Positions 25,509-33,641 of a stretch of 37,229 nt of DNA are shown piece by piece. The notes beneath the pieces were generated by a model, which was not told where the DNA came from, ran no database searches, and saw only the letters and a list, made by a program, of their open reading frames with translations. The position numbers were made by a program, and so were the translations under genes. The number at the start of each line of letters is the position of its first letter. Within the stretch, counting starts at the first letter, position 1. This DNA comes from Bacteroidales bacterium UBA1182 (GTDB lineage Bacteria > Bacteroidota > Bacteroidia > Bacteroidales > Bacteroidaceae). The stretch is taken from assembly GCA_002310015.1 (NCBI GenBank), contig DBYQ01000083.1, positions 1 to 37,229 of the forward strand. Reading direction: 5' to 3'.

Positions 25509-26924
25509 ATGGTATCCAGATTTATACTTATAACGTTTTTTTTATTGATTATACCGTTATCATCCAAGTGTGATGTAGAGGAATTTTATGGCCTGTTTAA
25601 ATCAGGGATACCTGTCATGTATATTGAGACTGAGGGTGGTGTATATCCCACTGCAGATAAGGCAGATCCTCCTGCTGGATGTATAGGCGCGTCTATCAAA
25701 AACAGGACAATTGTTCCTGGGCGAATGTATATATTGGCTGCAAACCGTGATACAGTATATGATAGTGGTGAATACCTGGAATCAGAAGGAGGTATGACTG
25801 TCAGACTGCGTGGTAACTGGTCTGGACGCTTACCGAAAGTCGCATATAAGCTTAAACTTGAAAAGAAGTATGATCTGATAGATTATGATAAATCAAAAGC
25901 TGATAAGAATTGGGTTTTAAAGTTTGACCAGTTTATGTTACCAAATGTAATACCATCACTTAAGATAAATGAGTTGTTAGGTTTGCAATGGACGCCAAGA
26001 TATAAGTGGGTACATTTGATGTTAAATGGTACTTATAGAGGAATGTATCAACTGATAGAAAATATAAGACGTAATCCTGATAGTAGGATTGATATCAGTA
26101 AAAGCGGTTATATTATTGAGTATGATGCGTATTGGTGGAACGAAGATGTCTGGTTTGAGACTCCGCTTCACGGACAATACAAGTATATGAATTATACTTT
26201 TAAATATCCTGATCCTGATGAAATACTTGATTATCAGATAGAATATATATCTGACTATATGACAAGGGTAGAGCAATCAGTTCAAAATGGTACTTATACT
26301 GAATATATTGACGTGGAATCATTTGCCAGGTGGCTTTTAGGAGCGGATATACTCGGTATTAGCGATGGCGCCGGATTCAATATGTTCATTACGAAATATG
26401 ATAACACATCAGAATCTGTGGTGAGGATGGCAAATTTATGGGATTATGATTCTATGATGAAAACGGTGAATAAGTGGTCCAGATTACATACGTTTTTTTT
26501 ATTTAACGGCCTTTTTTCAAGCAGTGACAAATCATTCACAGAAAGTTATATTAATATTTGGGAGAAAGAAGGACACTCTGTTATAGATTCAACAATAAAT
26601 TATTTAAGGGCATATGCCAACTCTACAGAGGGAAGAGCTTTTGCGGAATCATTAGTGATTGATCATATGCGCTGGTCATCATACTCTGTTGATTTTAATG
26701 AGTATGTAGATTCTGTAGTAAATTGGTTTGAAGGTAGAAAGGCTTGGATGGATGATGAAATCGCCCAAATGAAGGCTGAAGTTGCTGTCATGCCGGTATT
26801 TAGTGATGCGCCTGATAATCAGGTTCATTATTTTGATATTCTTGGCCGTAAGGTTGAGAAATACAATGGAGAACCTGTCAAGTATTCAAAAGACGGACGT
26901 ATTGGTATTATTATAGAATTCTGA
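25509..26924 (+). CDS. Secreted CotH-kinase-family protein
   Basis: A 471-residue protein with an N-terminal signal sequence (VSRFILITFFLLIIPLSS). A Cys follows at residue 21, but SSKC is not a good lipobox. The body matches the CotH kinase family: VRLRGNWSGRLPKVAYKLKL, KNWVLKFDQF, VHLMLNGTYRGMYQLIENI, IDISKSGYIIEYD, and the active-site motif LWDYDSMM (Asp312 and Asp314). CotH proteins phosphorylate protein targets in spores and fungi; their role in Bacteroidetes is not established. The C-terminus (HYFDILGRKVEKYNG...GRIGIIIEF) resembles the short sorting-type tails of secreted Bacteroidales proteins. It follows the esterase terminator closely, so its own promoter is unclear. It converges on the antiporter gene with only 11 bases between stops. 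Confidence 0.85.
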   Translation: MVSRFILITFFLLIIPLSSKCDVEEFYGLFKSGIPVMYIETEGGVYPTADKADPPAGCIGASIKNRTIVPGRMYILAANRDTVYDSGEYLESEGGMTVRLRGNWSGRLPKVAYKLKLEKKYDLIDYDKSKADKNWVLKFDQFMLPNVIPSLKINELLGLQWTPRYKWVHLMLNGTYRGMYQLIENIRRNPDSRIDISKSGYIIEYDAYWWNEDVWFETPLHGQYKYMNYTFKYPDPDEILDYQIEYISDYMTRVEQSVQNGTYTEYIDVESFARWLLGADILGISDGAGFNMFITKYDNTSESVVRMANLWDYDSMMKTVNKWSRLHTFFLFNGLFSSSDKSFTESYINIWEKEGHSVIDSTINYLRAYANSTEGRAFAESLVIDHMRWSSYSVDFNEYVDSVVNWFEGRKAWMDDEIAQMKAEVAVMPVFSDAPDNQVHYFDILGRKVEKYNGEPVKYSKDGRIGIIIEF

Positions 26925-26935
26925 CCAACCGGGTC

Positions 26936-28978
26936 TTACATACGTAACATCTTAAGGAAGTCACGCTCCGTACGGAGGGTGGCTTCTTCTTTACCCTTAA
27001 CCGTCTGGGTCTCGGGGAATAGGAGCATGGTGGAGAAATCTGTCTCCGGCATGTGGATGCGCTCGTAGAGGTGGCGGAATGAACGTCCGGCATGTGACTC
27101 TGCATCACGCGGTCCCACAATCATTAGCAGGTGGTCATTGTGCAGTCCAGACATTACCCAGTGCATATCGGCAGTCTCACTGACCTCATTGTATGATACG
27201 CGGCCGCTTGAGAAATTGAGTCCGGTACCGCGAACAGCCGATATGGGTTGGTCTTTACCGTAGAACTCAATGGCGCAGCCTATGGCCATGCTTATGCGGT
27301 ATATGCTCTCCATGCATTTCTCAAAAGCGTCATTCTGAAGTACCGGTCCAGGCACGAGGACAACAATCCTGCGTATGGTGTTGATAGGTGTGACAAACCT
27401 TTGCAGCACAATCTGCCCATGGAATCCGTCATTGAGGGGGCTGATGATGTTTTCCATGTAGGGCAGGTCAATGCTGTGGCGCAACGGCAATCCCATAATG
27501 ATGGCGTTGGTCTCAAACTCATTTGAGGCGTGGATGATACTGTCAATTATATTGTTGCCCAGGCGGTTATGTGTTATGAAAGGTATATCGGCTGATGCCG
27601 CAATCTGTTGTGCCTCCTTAAGACGTCCTTTGCCGTCCTGAAGGTATTTGGGTGCATGTTCACCGTTTACAGTAATATAAAGCCCCACCATGTCACGGTC
27701 GCTACGGTCATAGAGAGTGATGGCCGTGTCCATTATGGCTTGCAGCGTGTTTGACCCTGTGAGCATTACCAGCATACGGTTGTCTTGTGCCGGTACATCG
27801 GACTGCTCATCCTGGTGCAGTGAGGCTGCTCCGTTCTCGGTGATTATATTGCTGAAAATGCATGAGAACAGCACTATAAGGACTGTGGTGCTTAGTGTTG
27901 CATTATCCATCAGACCTCCAGCGTATGCTCCCATAGCTATTGCCAAGGCACCAGCAGCATGTGATTCACTAAGACCGAATATGATGAGGCGGTCATCGCG
28001 CTTGAATCCTTTGGCCTTTTGGACAAAGAGTGCAACAATCCATTTGCCGAGAGTGCCTATGATAAATAAAACCGCAAAAGCTGTCAGAAAGAGCCAGTTG
28101 CCGGTCATGCCTGAAAGGTCTATCATCAGGCCTGTGCCCAGCAGGAACAGCGGAACAAACAGCGTACCTCCCACAAAGTCCAGACGGTTCATCAGAGGTG
28201 ATGACTTGGGAATGTAACGGTTCAGAACTATTCCAGCCAGGAATGCGCCTACTATGGAATCAAGCCCAATCACTTGTGCACAGCCGCAGCTTAATGCCAG
28301 CAGAATCATCACAAACAGGAAGTGGGAGAAACTGTTTGTGACAGTCTGGAAAAAGTTCCTGGCAATACGCGGATAGATCACTATCACTGCTGCTACATAG
28401 ACGGCAATCTTAAGCGTGAACCATAGGGGATTGAAACTCTCTCCTCCTGATGTTGACATCATTATGGCATAAATGACCAGTGCAAGCAGGATGGCTACAA
28501 GAGCGCCTGCCACGGATATCGTCACACTCTGGCGGCGGCCAAGTCCGTATCGGCTGATGATGGGATATGATATAAGGGTATGTGATCCCATTATGCATGC
28601 CAGTATGGCCGATGTATGGGTTGACAGTTTGAGCAGAGTAATGCAGGCTGTGTAGCAAAGCCCCCATGGTATGGCAAATGTGAGCAATCCGAATATGATT
28701 CCCCATACTTTGTTGCGTTTCATCTCCTCCAGGTCTATCTCCAGACCTGCAAAGAACATGATGAACAACAGGCCTATCCGGCTGAAAAAACTAAGCTCCG
28801 GGGTTATTTCAAGAACGTCCAGAAGTCCGGGTCCCAACAGAGTGCCGGTCACAATGAGTCCTGCTATCTGCGGGAATCTGAGCTTACGGCACAGAATAGG
28901 CACAAAAAGCACCAGCGTCAGGACTACAAAACTAATCCAGATGCAATCAGTGAGGGGAAACAGCTGTTGAAAACCCAT
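26936..28978 (-). CDS. CPA2-type cation:proton antiporter with USP-like C-terminal region
   Basis: A 680-residue protein. Residues 1 to about 385 hold roughly 12 membrane helices of the Na+/H+ exchanger (CPA2/KefB-like) family: FPQIAGLIVTGTLLGPGLLD, FFAGLEIDLEEMK, LDSIVGAFLAGIVLNRYIPK and LFLLGTGLMIDLSG. The soluble remainder resembles two universal-stress-protein-like units: MLVMLTGSNTLQAIMDTAI...ETNAIIMGLPLRHSIDLP, then IRRIVVLVPGPVLQNDAFEKCM through LLMIVGPRDAES. There is no TrkA-N-type KTN domain in this tail. It likely exchanges Na+ or K+ for H+ at the inner membrane, with the tail sensing nucleotide or stress; ion specificity is not deducible. Confidence 0.9.
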   Translation of the reverse strand: MGFQQLFPLTDCIWISFVVLTLVLFVPILCRKLRFPQIAGLIVTGTLLGPGLLDVLEITPELSFFSRIGLLFIMFFAGLEIDLEEMKRNKVWGIIFGLLTFAIPWGLCYTACITLLKLSTHTSAILACIMGSHTLISYPIISRYGLGRRQSVTISVAGALVAILLALVIYAIMMSTSGGESFNPLWFTLKIAVYVAAVIVIYPRIARNFFQTVTNSFSHFLFVMILLALSCGCAQVIGLDSIVGAFLAGIVLNRYIPKSSPLMNRLDFVGGTLFVPLFLLGTGLMIDLSGMTGNWLFLTAFAVLFIIGTLGKWIVALFVQKAKGFKRDDRLIIFGLSESHAAGALAIAMGAYAGGLMDNATLSTTVLIVLFSCIFSNIITENGAASLHQDEQSDVPAQDNRMLVMLTGSNTLQAIMDTAITLYDRSDRDMVGLYITVNGEHAPKYLQDGKGRLKEAQQIAASADIPFITHNRLGNNIIDSIIHASNEFETNAIIMGLPLRHSIDLPYMENIISPLNDGFHGQIVLQRFVTPINTIRRIVVLVPGPVLQNDAFEKCMESIYRISMAIGCAIEFYGKDQPISAVRGTGLNFSSGRVSYNEVSETADMHWVMSGLHNDHLLMIVGPRDAESHAGRSFRHLYERIHMPETDFSTMLLFPETQTVKGKEEATLRTERDFLKMLRM

Positions 28979-28995
28979 TTTGTCTTTTTATGCTA

Positions 28996-29027
28996 CGAAG
29001 ATAAATAAAAGAATGTGATTTTGTAAA
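28996..29027 (-). promoter_or_regulatory. Possible promoter of the antiporter gene
   Basis: On the minus strand TATCTTCG (29003-28996) is one base from the -7 consensus TAnnTTTG. TTTA (29027-29024) lies 20 bases upstream in the -33 position. The box is about 18 bases before the ATG, giving a very short leader. Confidence 0.35.
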
Positions 29028-29095
29028 TTCGCATTCGTAAAAGAAAGAGAAACTGTTTAAGATAGTCCTCAATTCAAGATTATGCTCTATTGTTT

Positions 29096-29170
29096 CCTCT
29101 GTTTTTATTATTTTGAGGGAATAATGGAGGTCCATTTTGACTGAGGAATAATGAAAACAGAGGGAATAAG
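29096..29170 (+). repeat. Inverted and direct repeats upstream of pcrA
   Basis: CCTCTGTTTT (29096-29105) is inverted at 29154-29163 (AAAACAGAGG), with partial extension on both sides. Within and beside this frame the motif GAGG(G)AATAA occurs three times, at 29115, 29143 and 29160. It lies 16-90 bases before the pcrA start and could be an operator or a leader stem. Confidence 0.5.
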
Positions 29171-29185
29171 AGAGTATAAGATTAT

Positions 29186-31612
29186 ATGATAGATTACCAG
29201 CAGGAACTTAATGCGAGCCAGTGTGACGCCGTACTTTATACCGACGGCGATTGCATGGTCATAGCCGGTGCCGGTTCCGGAAAGACACGTGTATTGACGT
29301 ACCGTATAGCACACCTTCTTGAAGAAGGAGTGGAGCCATGGTCCATCCTGGCTCTGACATTCACCAACAAGGCTGCCGGTGAGATGAAACAGCGCATAGC
29401 CGCACGGGTGGGAGAGAACCGCGCCCGATACCTGTGGATGGGTACATTCCACAGCATTTTCAGCCGTATATTGAGAAGTGAAGCTGACAAGATAGGTTAC
29501 AGCTCCAACTTCACCATATATGATCAGACAGACAGCCAGAATCTCATCAAGTCCATTATACGTGATATGCAGCTTGATGACAAGACATATAAGCCTAATG
29601 TAGTGCAGAGCCGGATATCAAATGCCAAGAACAGGCTCATCACGGCATCAGCCTATATCCAGAACACCGATATCTACAAGCATGACCAGCTCAAGCGTAT
29701 CCCTATGGTAGGCAAGATATATGAGCGCTATGAGCAGCGCTGCTGTCAGTCAGACGCCATGGATTTTGATGATCTGCTGCTCAATACGTTCATACTGTTC
29801 CGTGACAACCCCGATGTCCTGGAGCGTTACGGCACCTCATTCAAGCATATACTGGTAGATGAGTATCAGGATACCAACTACGCCCAGCACTGCATAGTCT
29901 GGCAGCTTACACGCAATGGCGCCAAGGTCTGCGTGGTGGGTGATGACGCTCAGAGCATCTACTCGTTCCGCGGAGCCAACCTGGACAACATGCTCAAGTT
30001 CTCCAAGCTCTATCCGGATTCCAAGCTCTTCAAGCTGGAGCAGAACTACCGCTCCACTCAGACCATCGTTGAGGCCGCAGGAAGCCTTATCTGCAAGAAC
30101 CACGCCCAGATACCCAAGAAAGTCTTCTCAGAGAATGAGCAGGGTGATAAGATAAAGGTGCTGTGCGCACACTCAGACCTTGAGGAGAGTGAGATGGTGG
30201 TGAACCGCTTGCTTGACCTCCATACCTTCAAGGATGTCCCTTGGAGCCAGATGGCCATACTCTACCGTACCAACGCTCAATCCCGTCCGCTTGAGGAGGC
30301 GCTGCGCAAACGTGGCTTGCCATACAAGATTTACGGCGGCTTGTCATTCTATCAGCGCAAGGAGGTTAAGGATGTGATAGCCTATTTCCGCATGAGTGTG
30401 AATCCTAATGATGAGGAGGCATTCAAGCGCATAATAAACTATCCGGCACGCGGGATAGGGCAGACTACCGTAAACAAGATACTGACAGCTGCTATGGAGG
30501 GCGGAGTAAGTCTGTGGACCGTTCTCTGTCATCCCGCTGAATACAAACTGGAAGTCAATCAAGGCACATTGTCCCGGCTTACCGCTTTCAAGACACTGAT
30601 GGAGGGCTTTATGGCCGATGCCCCAACGGTTGCGGCAGATCAACTGGCCAAGCGCATAGTTGATGAGTCAGGCATAATGCGTGAACTAAAGGCCGATACC
30701 ACCGTTGAGGGTGAGAGCCGTCTGCAGAATGTTGATGAACTGCTGAATGATATAGCCCAGTCTTGTAAGGACCGTGAAGAGGAGGGCAGTGAGCAATACC
30801 TGATGGCCAACTATCTGAGTGAGGTGTCACTCATGACAGACCAGGACAATGAGACGGAAGACGATCTGGAGAAAGTAACACTCATGACCGTACATGCCGC
30901 CAAAGGCCTGGAGTATGACGCCGTCTTCATTGTAGGGCTTGAAGAAAACCTCTTCCCCAGCGATATGAGCGGTGATGACGAGCGCCAGATAGAGGAGGAG
31001 CGCCGTTTGCTGTATGTGGCCATGACCCGCGCCCGCAAGTACCTGACGCTGCTATTTGCCACTACACGGTTTAAGTATGGCAGTGTGGATTTCTGTACTC
31101 CCAGTAGGTTCTTGAAGGATATTGATTCTCGGTACCTTAGTGCACCTGGCGGGATTTCTCAGGGGACAGTCCCTTTTTGTTCCGGGGAGAATTCTCGTAT
31201 CAGTGTACGTCAGTTGGAACAAAAAGGGACAGTCCCCGGCTCGCGATTTGAGCCTAAGCGCGGATTTGGTGGGACAGTCCCCGGCTCGCGATTTGAGCCT
31301 AAGCGCGGATTTGGTGGGAGAGATGCCGGTGCGCGATTCGAGCCTAAGGCTGGATTTGAGAGAAAGCCCGAGAAGAAGCCTTGGGAGCAGGGCAAGTTTC
31401 AGGTGGTGACGGAGAATATGCTCAAGAACAGCGCCCCATCATCAGATTCCGTTCTGCATGAAGGTAACGTAATAGAGCATGAGCGTTTTGGCATAGGCAG
31501 CGTGCTCTCCGTAGAAGGCTCCGGCGACAACACCAAGGCCCGCATCAAGTTCCTCAACGTAGGCGAGAAAACCCTCCTCCTCAAATTTGCCCGCTATAAG
31601 ATTCTCAAGTGA
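29186..31612 (+). CDS. pcrA: PcrA/UvrD-type superfamily 1 DNA helicase with expanded linker
   Basis: An 808-residue 3'-5' DNA helicase for repair and conflict resolution. All SF1A motifs are present: Walker A GAGSGKT (28-34), Ia ALTFTNKAAGEMK, Ib GTFHSIF, II DEYQD (225-229), III VVGDDAQSIYSFRGA, IV LEQNYRST, V TLMTVHAAKGLEYDAVFI, VI EEERRLLYVAMTRAR. The last ~40 residues (EHERFGIGSVLSVEGSG through KFARYKIL) form the Tudor-like C-terminal domain that contacts RNA polymerase in characterised PcrA. The linker between motif VI and this domain carries a REP-like inverted repeat translated as GTVPFC and QKGTVP, plus three 15-residue tandem repeats of the GSRFEPKRGFGG type. The frame stays intact, so the enzyme is probably functional. 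Confidence 0.96.
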   Translation: MIDYQQELNASQCDAVLYTDGDCMVIAGAGSGKTRVLTYRIAHLLEEGVEPWSILALTFTNKAAGEMKQRIAARVGENRARYLWMGTFHSIFSRILRSEADKIGYSSNFTIYDQTDSQNLIKSIIRDMQLDDKTYKPNVVQSRISNAKNRLITASAYIQNTDIYKHDQLKRIPMVGKIYERYEQRCCQSDAMDFDDLLLNTFILFRDNPDVLERYGTSFKHILVDEYQDTNYAQHCIVWQLTRNGAKVCVVGDDAQSIYSFRGANLDNMLKFSKLYPDSKLFKLEQNYRSTQTIVEAAGSLICKNHAQIPKKVFSENEQGDKIKVLCAHSDLEESEMVVNRLLDLHTFKDVPWSQMAILYRTNAQSRPLEEALRKRGLPYKIYGGLSFYQRKEVKDVIAYFRMSVNPNDEEAFKRIINYPARGIGQTTVNKILTAAMEGGVSLWTVLCHPAEYKLEVNQGTLSRLTAFKTLMEGFMADAPTVAADQLAKRIVDESGIMRELKADTTVEGESRLQNVDELLNDIAQSCKDREEEGSEQYLMANYLSEVSLMTDQDNETEDDLEKVTLMTVHAAKGLEYDAVFIVGLEENLFPSDMSGDDERQIEEERRLLYVAMTRARKYLTLLFATTRFKYGSVDFCTPSRFLKDIDSRYLSAPGGISQGTVPFCSGENSRISVRQLEQKGTVPGSRFEPKRGFGGTVPGSRFEPKRGFGGRDAGARFEPKAGFERKPEKKPWEQGKFQVVTENMLKNSAPSSDSVLHEGNVIEHERFGIGSVLSVEGSGDNTKARIKFLNVGEKTLLLKFARYKILK
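31162..31183 (+). repeat. Left arm of REP-like inverted repeat inside pcrA
   Basis: GGGGACAGTCCC followed by TTTTTGTTCC. Its reverse complement occurs at 31216-31237 with a single mismatch at the central base of the palindrome. In frame it encodes GTVPFC. It has the same design as the arms at 2014 and 2122: an odd palindrome with central A, then a T-run and GT. Confidence 0.85.
31216..31237 (-). repeat. Right arm of REP-like inverted repeat inside pcrA
   Basis: GGAACAAAAAGGGACAGTCCCC, 21 of 22 bases complementary to the arm at 31162-31183, with a 32-base spacer. Translated in the helicase frame as EQKGTVP. Its GGGACAGTCCCC end is also the start of the first 45-bp tandem unit. Confidence 0.85.
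31226..31360 (+). repeat. 45-bp tandem repeat in the pcrA linker, three units
   Basis: Units start at 31226, 31271 and 31316. The first two are identical over all 45 bases and each begins with the palindrome GGGACAGTCCCC. The third is diverged (no palindrome) but encodes the related RDAGARFEPKAGFE. The period is 15 codons, so the frame is kept. The third unit is probably ancestral and the first two a recent duplication. Confidence 0.9.
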
Positions 31613-31669
31613 TTGTACAAGTTATCAGCAATTATTTGAAGGCGATTCAGTATGATTTTAAATATGTTT

Positions 31670-31683
31670 CCTACATTTGTAGG
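31670..31683 (+). promoter_or_regulatory. -7-like box TACATTTG within a 14-bp inverted repeat
   Basis: TACATTTG (31672-31679) fits the Bacteroidetes -7 consensus and lies 27 bases before the FAS1 gene ATG. It is embedded in CCTACA-TT-TGTAGG, a six-base inverted repeat. No good -33 element is visible. Confidence 0.4.
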
Positions 31684-31706
31684 TGCATTCATTCAATCAT
31701 ACAGGT

Positions 31707-33413
31707 ATGAAAAGGATTATCTCATTGATATCTAATTACATAAAAATGGTGCTCATCATATTGACTGCCGCCATAGTCATGACACTGACAACTATACCAG
31801 CTTCAGCCCAGTACTATATGAACATTAGAAAGAGTGACGGTGCAAGTGTACAGTATGTTGTCACAGATATAGACAGTGTTTGGTTTAGCCAGACTGTAAA
31901 ACCAATTGATGGTGATACTACAGACATTGAAGGTGACGCTGATAATATATATAGAACTACCTTATTCGTTCCTGGTTTTGTTAGACAATACAGGGAACAA
32001 TTAGATGCCTGCATATTCTCTGAAGCTTTGTTTGCGACACATTTAAATGATTCCTTAGTACAGTATTTAGACTGGAATTATCTTGGACCGGAAAGTGGTA
32101 CATCTAGGATGGATTTTTTAGAGAATGGAGTATCCGCAGAAACTGTTAACATGCCTAATGGTAAGGAAAGTGTAGTGTATCCTTTGCAAAGGATGTTCAA
32201 ATATACCTTCTTTATTGTGCCTGATGCAGTCCTTAAGTCAACGTATGGCATAAATAATCTGGACGAATTACGCTTATATGCAGAATCTGTATATCCTGAA
32301 GGTGCCGGTAAAGAAGATTATGACAGAGAGAGTTCTCTCAATTTACTTATCTCATATCACATATTACCGTTTGAACTGACTCCCAATCAACTCAATGCTT
32401 CACAGAAGAATATACTGGCTAACCGCAATTATCTGGATGAACTTGACGTAGAGGATTTCTACACAACTATGTTGCCACATTCTTTGATGAGAATAAGCAC
32501 CGCGTATGATAATGGAGAGGCTATTGGAACTTTCATTAACCGAAAGGGAACAGCCAAGATGGGTAATCTTTTGCCTGGTGTAAAAATTAGAGAACATAAT
32601 GTGACAGATAAAGATACATTGGCCATAAATGGTTGTTACTATCTGATTGACAGTCTGCTTTGCTATAACAATTATGTAAGGCGAAAGGTTCTTGATACCA
32701 GACTGAGATTTATGGCTACTACGCTATCACCTGACTTTATTAACAGCAGTGCGCGTGGACGTCTGGGCAATACACCTAAGAGTAAATATGTAGCAAGCTT
32801 TGTGAGTGGTTTTTGTGACAACTTTGAATGGAACTCCAGTAGTAAACTATACGTTAACTACAGGGAAGTAAGTAATCCCGCCCTATATGGTGATGAGGTG
32901 ATTTTTGGAGAAATATCAGATATAACATTGCATTTGCCTCCAGTTCCATATGACTCGGAATATGAGATTCGTATCTGGAACAATGCCAAAAGATTTCCTC
33001 ACAGTATGGGTATTCAGCAATTCTTTTTTGCAGGAAGTGACAAAAGTTGGGAACCACATGGTATTCCTGCTGATTTCAGACAAAGTGCTAGTGAATATAT
33101 ATTTGGTTTTGTGCCAGATGAAGAATATGATAATCTATCACCTGATGAAAAGGAAAAAGCTATTAGAGACAATGATAATTTAATGCGTAAAAGAGGATAT
33201 ATGAAATCCCCTGATATCTATATGGATAACAGGAACAATCCGGATTGCTACCGTAAGATAATATGTAGAAGAGAAATGAAAGCCGGTCAAGATTATTATC
33301 TCAGAATACGCAATGTCATAGAACAGGTTGGCCCCAATTTCTCATTCTCATTTATTGAGATTGTACCTAAGTCTGTTTATTCAGGAGTCAACGGATTGGA
33401 AGACAGACACTAA
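31707..33413 (+). CDS. Secreted FAS1 (fasciclin-like) domain protein
   Basis: A 568-residue exported protein. The N-terminus MKRIISLIS...MVLIILTAAIVMTLTTIPASA is a signal peptide cleaved near Gln. It is followed by YYMNIRKSDGASVQYVVTDIDSVWFS, a short opening common in secreted Bacteroidales proteins. A FAS1-like fold is suggested by KYTFFIVPDAVLKSTYGI with NNLDELRLYAESV, then the H-box-like LLISYHILPFELT, and INGCYYLIDSLLCYN closing the domain at about residue 335. The remaining ~230 residues are not recognised; they include beta-rich sequence. FAS1 domains mediate adhesion or carbohydrate contact in several phyla. I start at ATG 31707; a GTG-initiated extension is unlikely. The gene stands alone, 94 bases after pcrA. 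Confidence 0.75.
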   Translation: MKRIISLISNYIKMVLIILTAAIVMTLTTIPASAQYYMNIRKSDGASVQYVVTDIDSVWFSQTVKPIDGDTTDIEGDADNIYRTTLFVPGFVRQYREQLDACIFSEALFATHLNDSLVQYLDWNYLGPESGTSRMDFLENGVSAETVNMPNGKESVVYPLQRMFKYTFFIVPDAVLKSTYGINNLDELRLYAESVYPEGAGKEDYDRESSLNLLISYHILPFELTPNQLNASQKNILANRNYLDELDVEDFYTTMLPHSLMRISTAYDNGEAIGTFINRKGTAKMGNLLPGVKIREHNVTDKDTLAINGCYYLIDSLLCYNNYVRRKVLDTRLRFMATTLSPDFINSSARGRLGNTPKSKYVASFVSGFCDNFEWNSSSKLYVNYREVSNPALYGDEVIFGEISDITLHLPPVPYDSEYEIRIWNNAKRFPHSMGIQQFFFAGSDKSWEPHGIPADFRQSASEYIFGFVPDEEYDNLSPDEKEKAIRDNDNLMRKRGYMKSPDIYMDNRNNPDCYRKIICRREMKAGQDYYLRIRNVIEQVGPNFSFSFIEIVPKSVYSGVNGLEDRH

Positions 33414-33463
33414 TTTCGTCCGAATCGCTTTCCGTTACAATCCTGAAAAAATAAAAATGTGTT

Positions 33464-33641
33464 TCATGCAACAAGCATTTCTGCTCCAAGTTTGTGGATG
33501 TGGTCTATGATCTTCTGTTCCTGGGCTTTTGAGGGCTTCTTGAATCCATTGATGTAGTTGCGTAGCAGGGTGGGGTTCATGCCCATTGAGCGGGCAAACT
33601 CCGCTACGTTTATCTCTTTGTGGGTAAGAAAGAAACCCGTA
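33464..33641 (-). pseudogene. HicB-like antitoxin remnant (C-terminal HTH only)
   Basis: On the minus strand an open frame ending at the TGA 33466-33464 reads GGNTGFFLTHKEINVAEFAR, then SMGMNPTLLRNYINGFKKPS, then KAQEQKIIDHIHKLGAEMLV. This is a helix-turn-helix of the kind found at the C-terminus of HicB-like antitoxins in Bacteroidetes. The N-terminal half and any HicA toxin are missing. Upstream the frame runs into the 3' end of the DUF4249 gene, so no full-length gene exists here. The longest ATG-started version (33586) would be 40 residues. I regard it as a degraded fragment; a tiny functional DNA-binding protein is less likely. Confidence 0.55.

Noticed and set aside
26925..26935. Terminator sought between the CotH and antiporter stops
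   Set aside because: Only 11 bases separate the convergent genes and no hairpin with a T-run is visible there.
27717..28217. 166-codon plus-strand frame opposite the antiporter
   Set aside because: It is antisense to a well-supported membrane protein and its translation shows no family features.
31226..31360. 45-bp repeats considered as a CRISPR array
   Set aside because: The units are contiguous without spacers, are translated in the helicase frame, and no cas genes are present.
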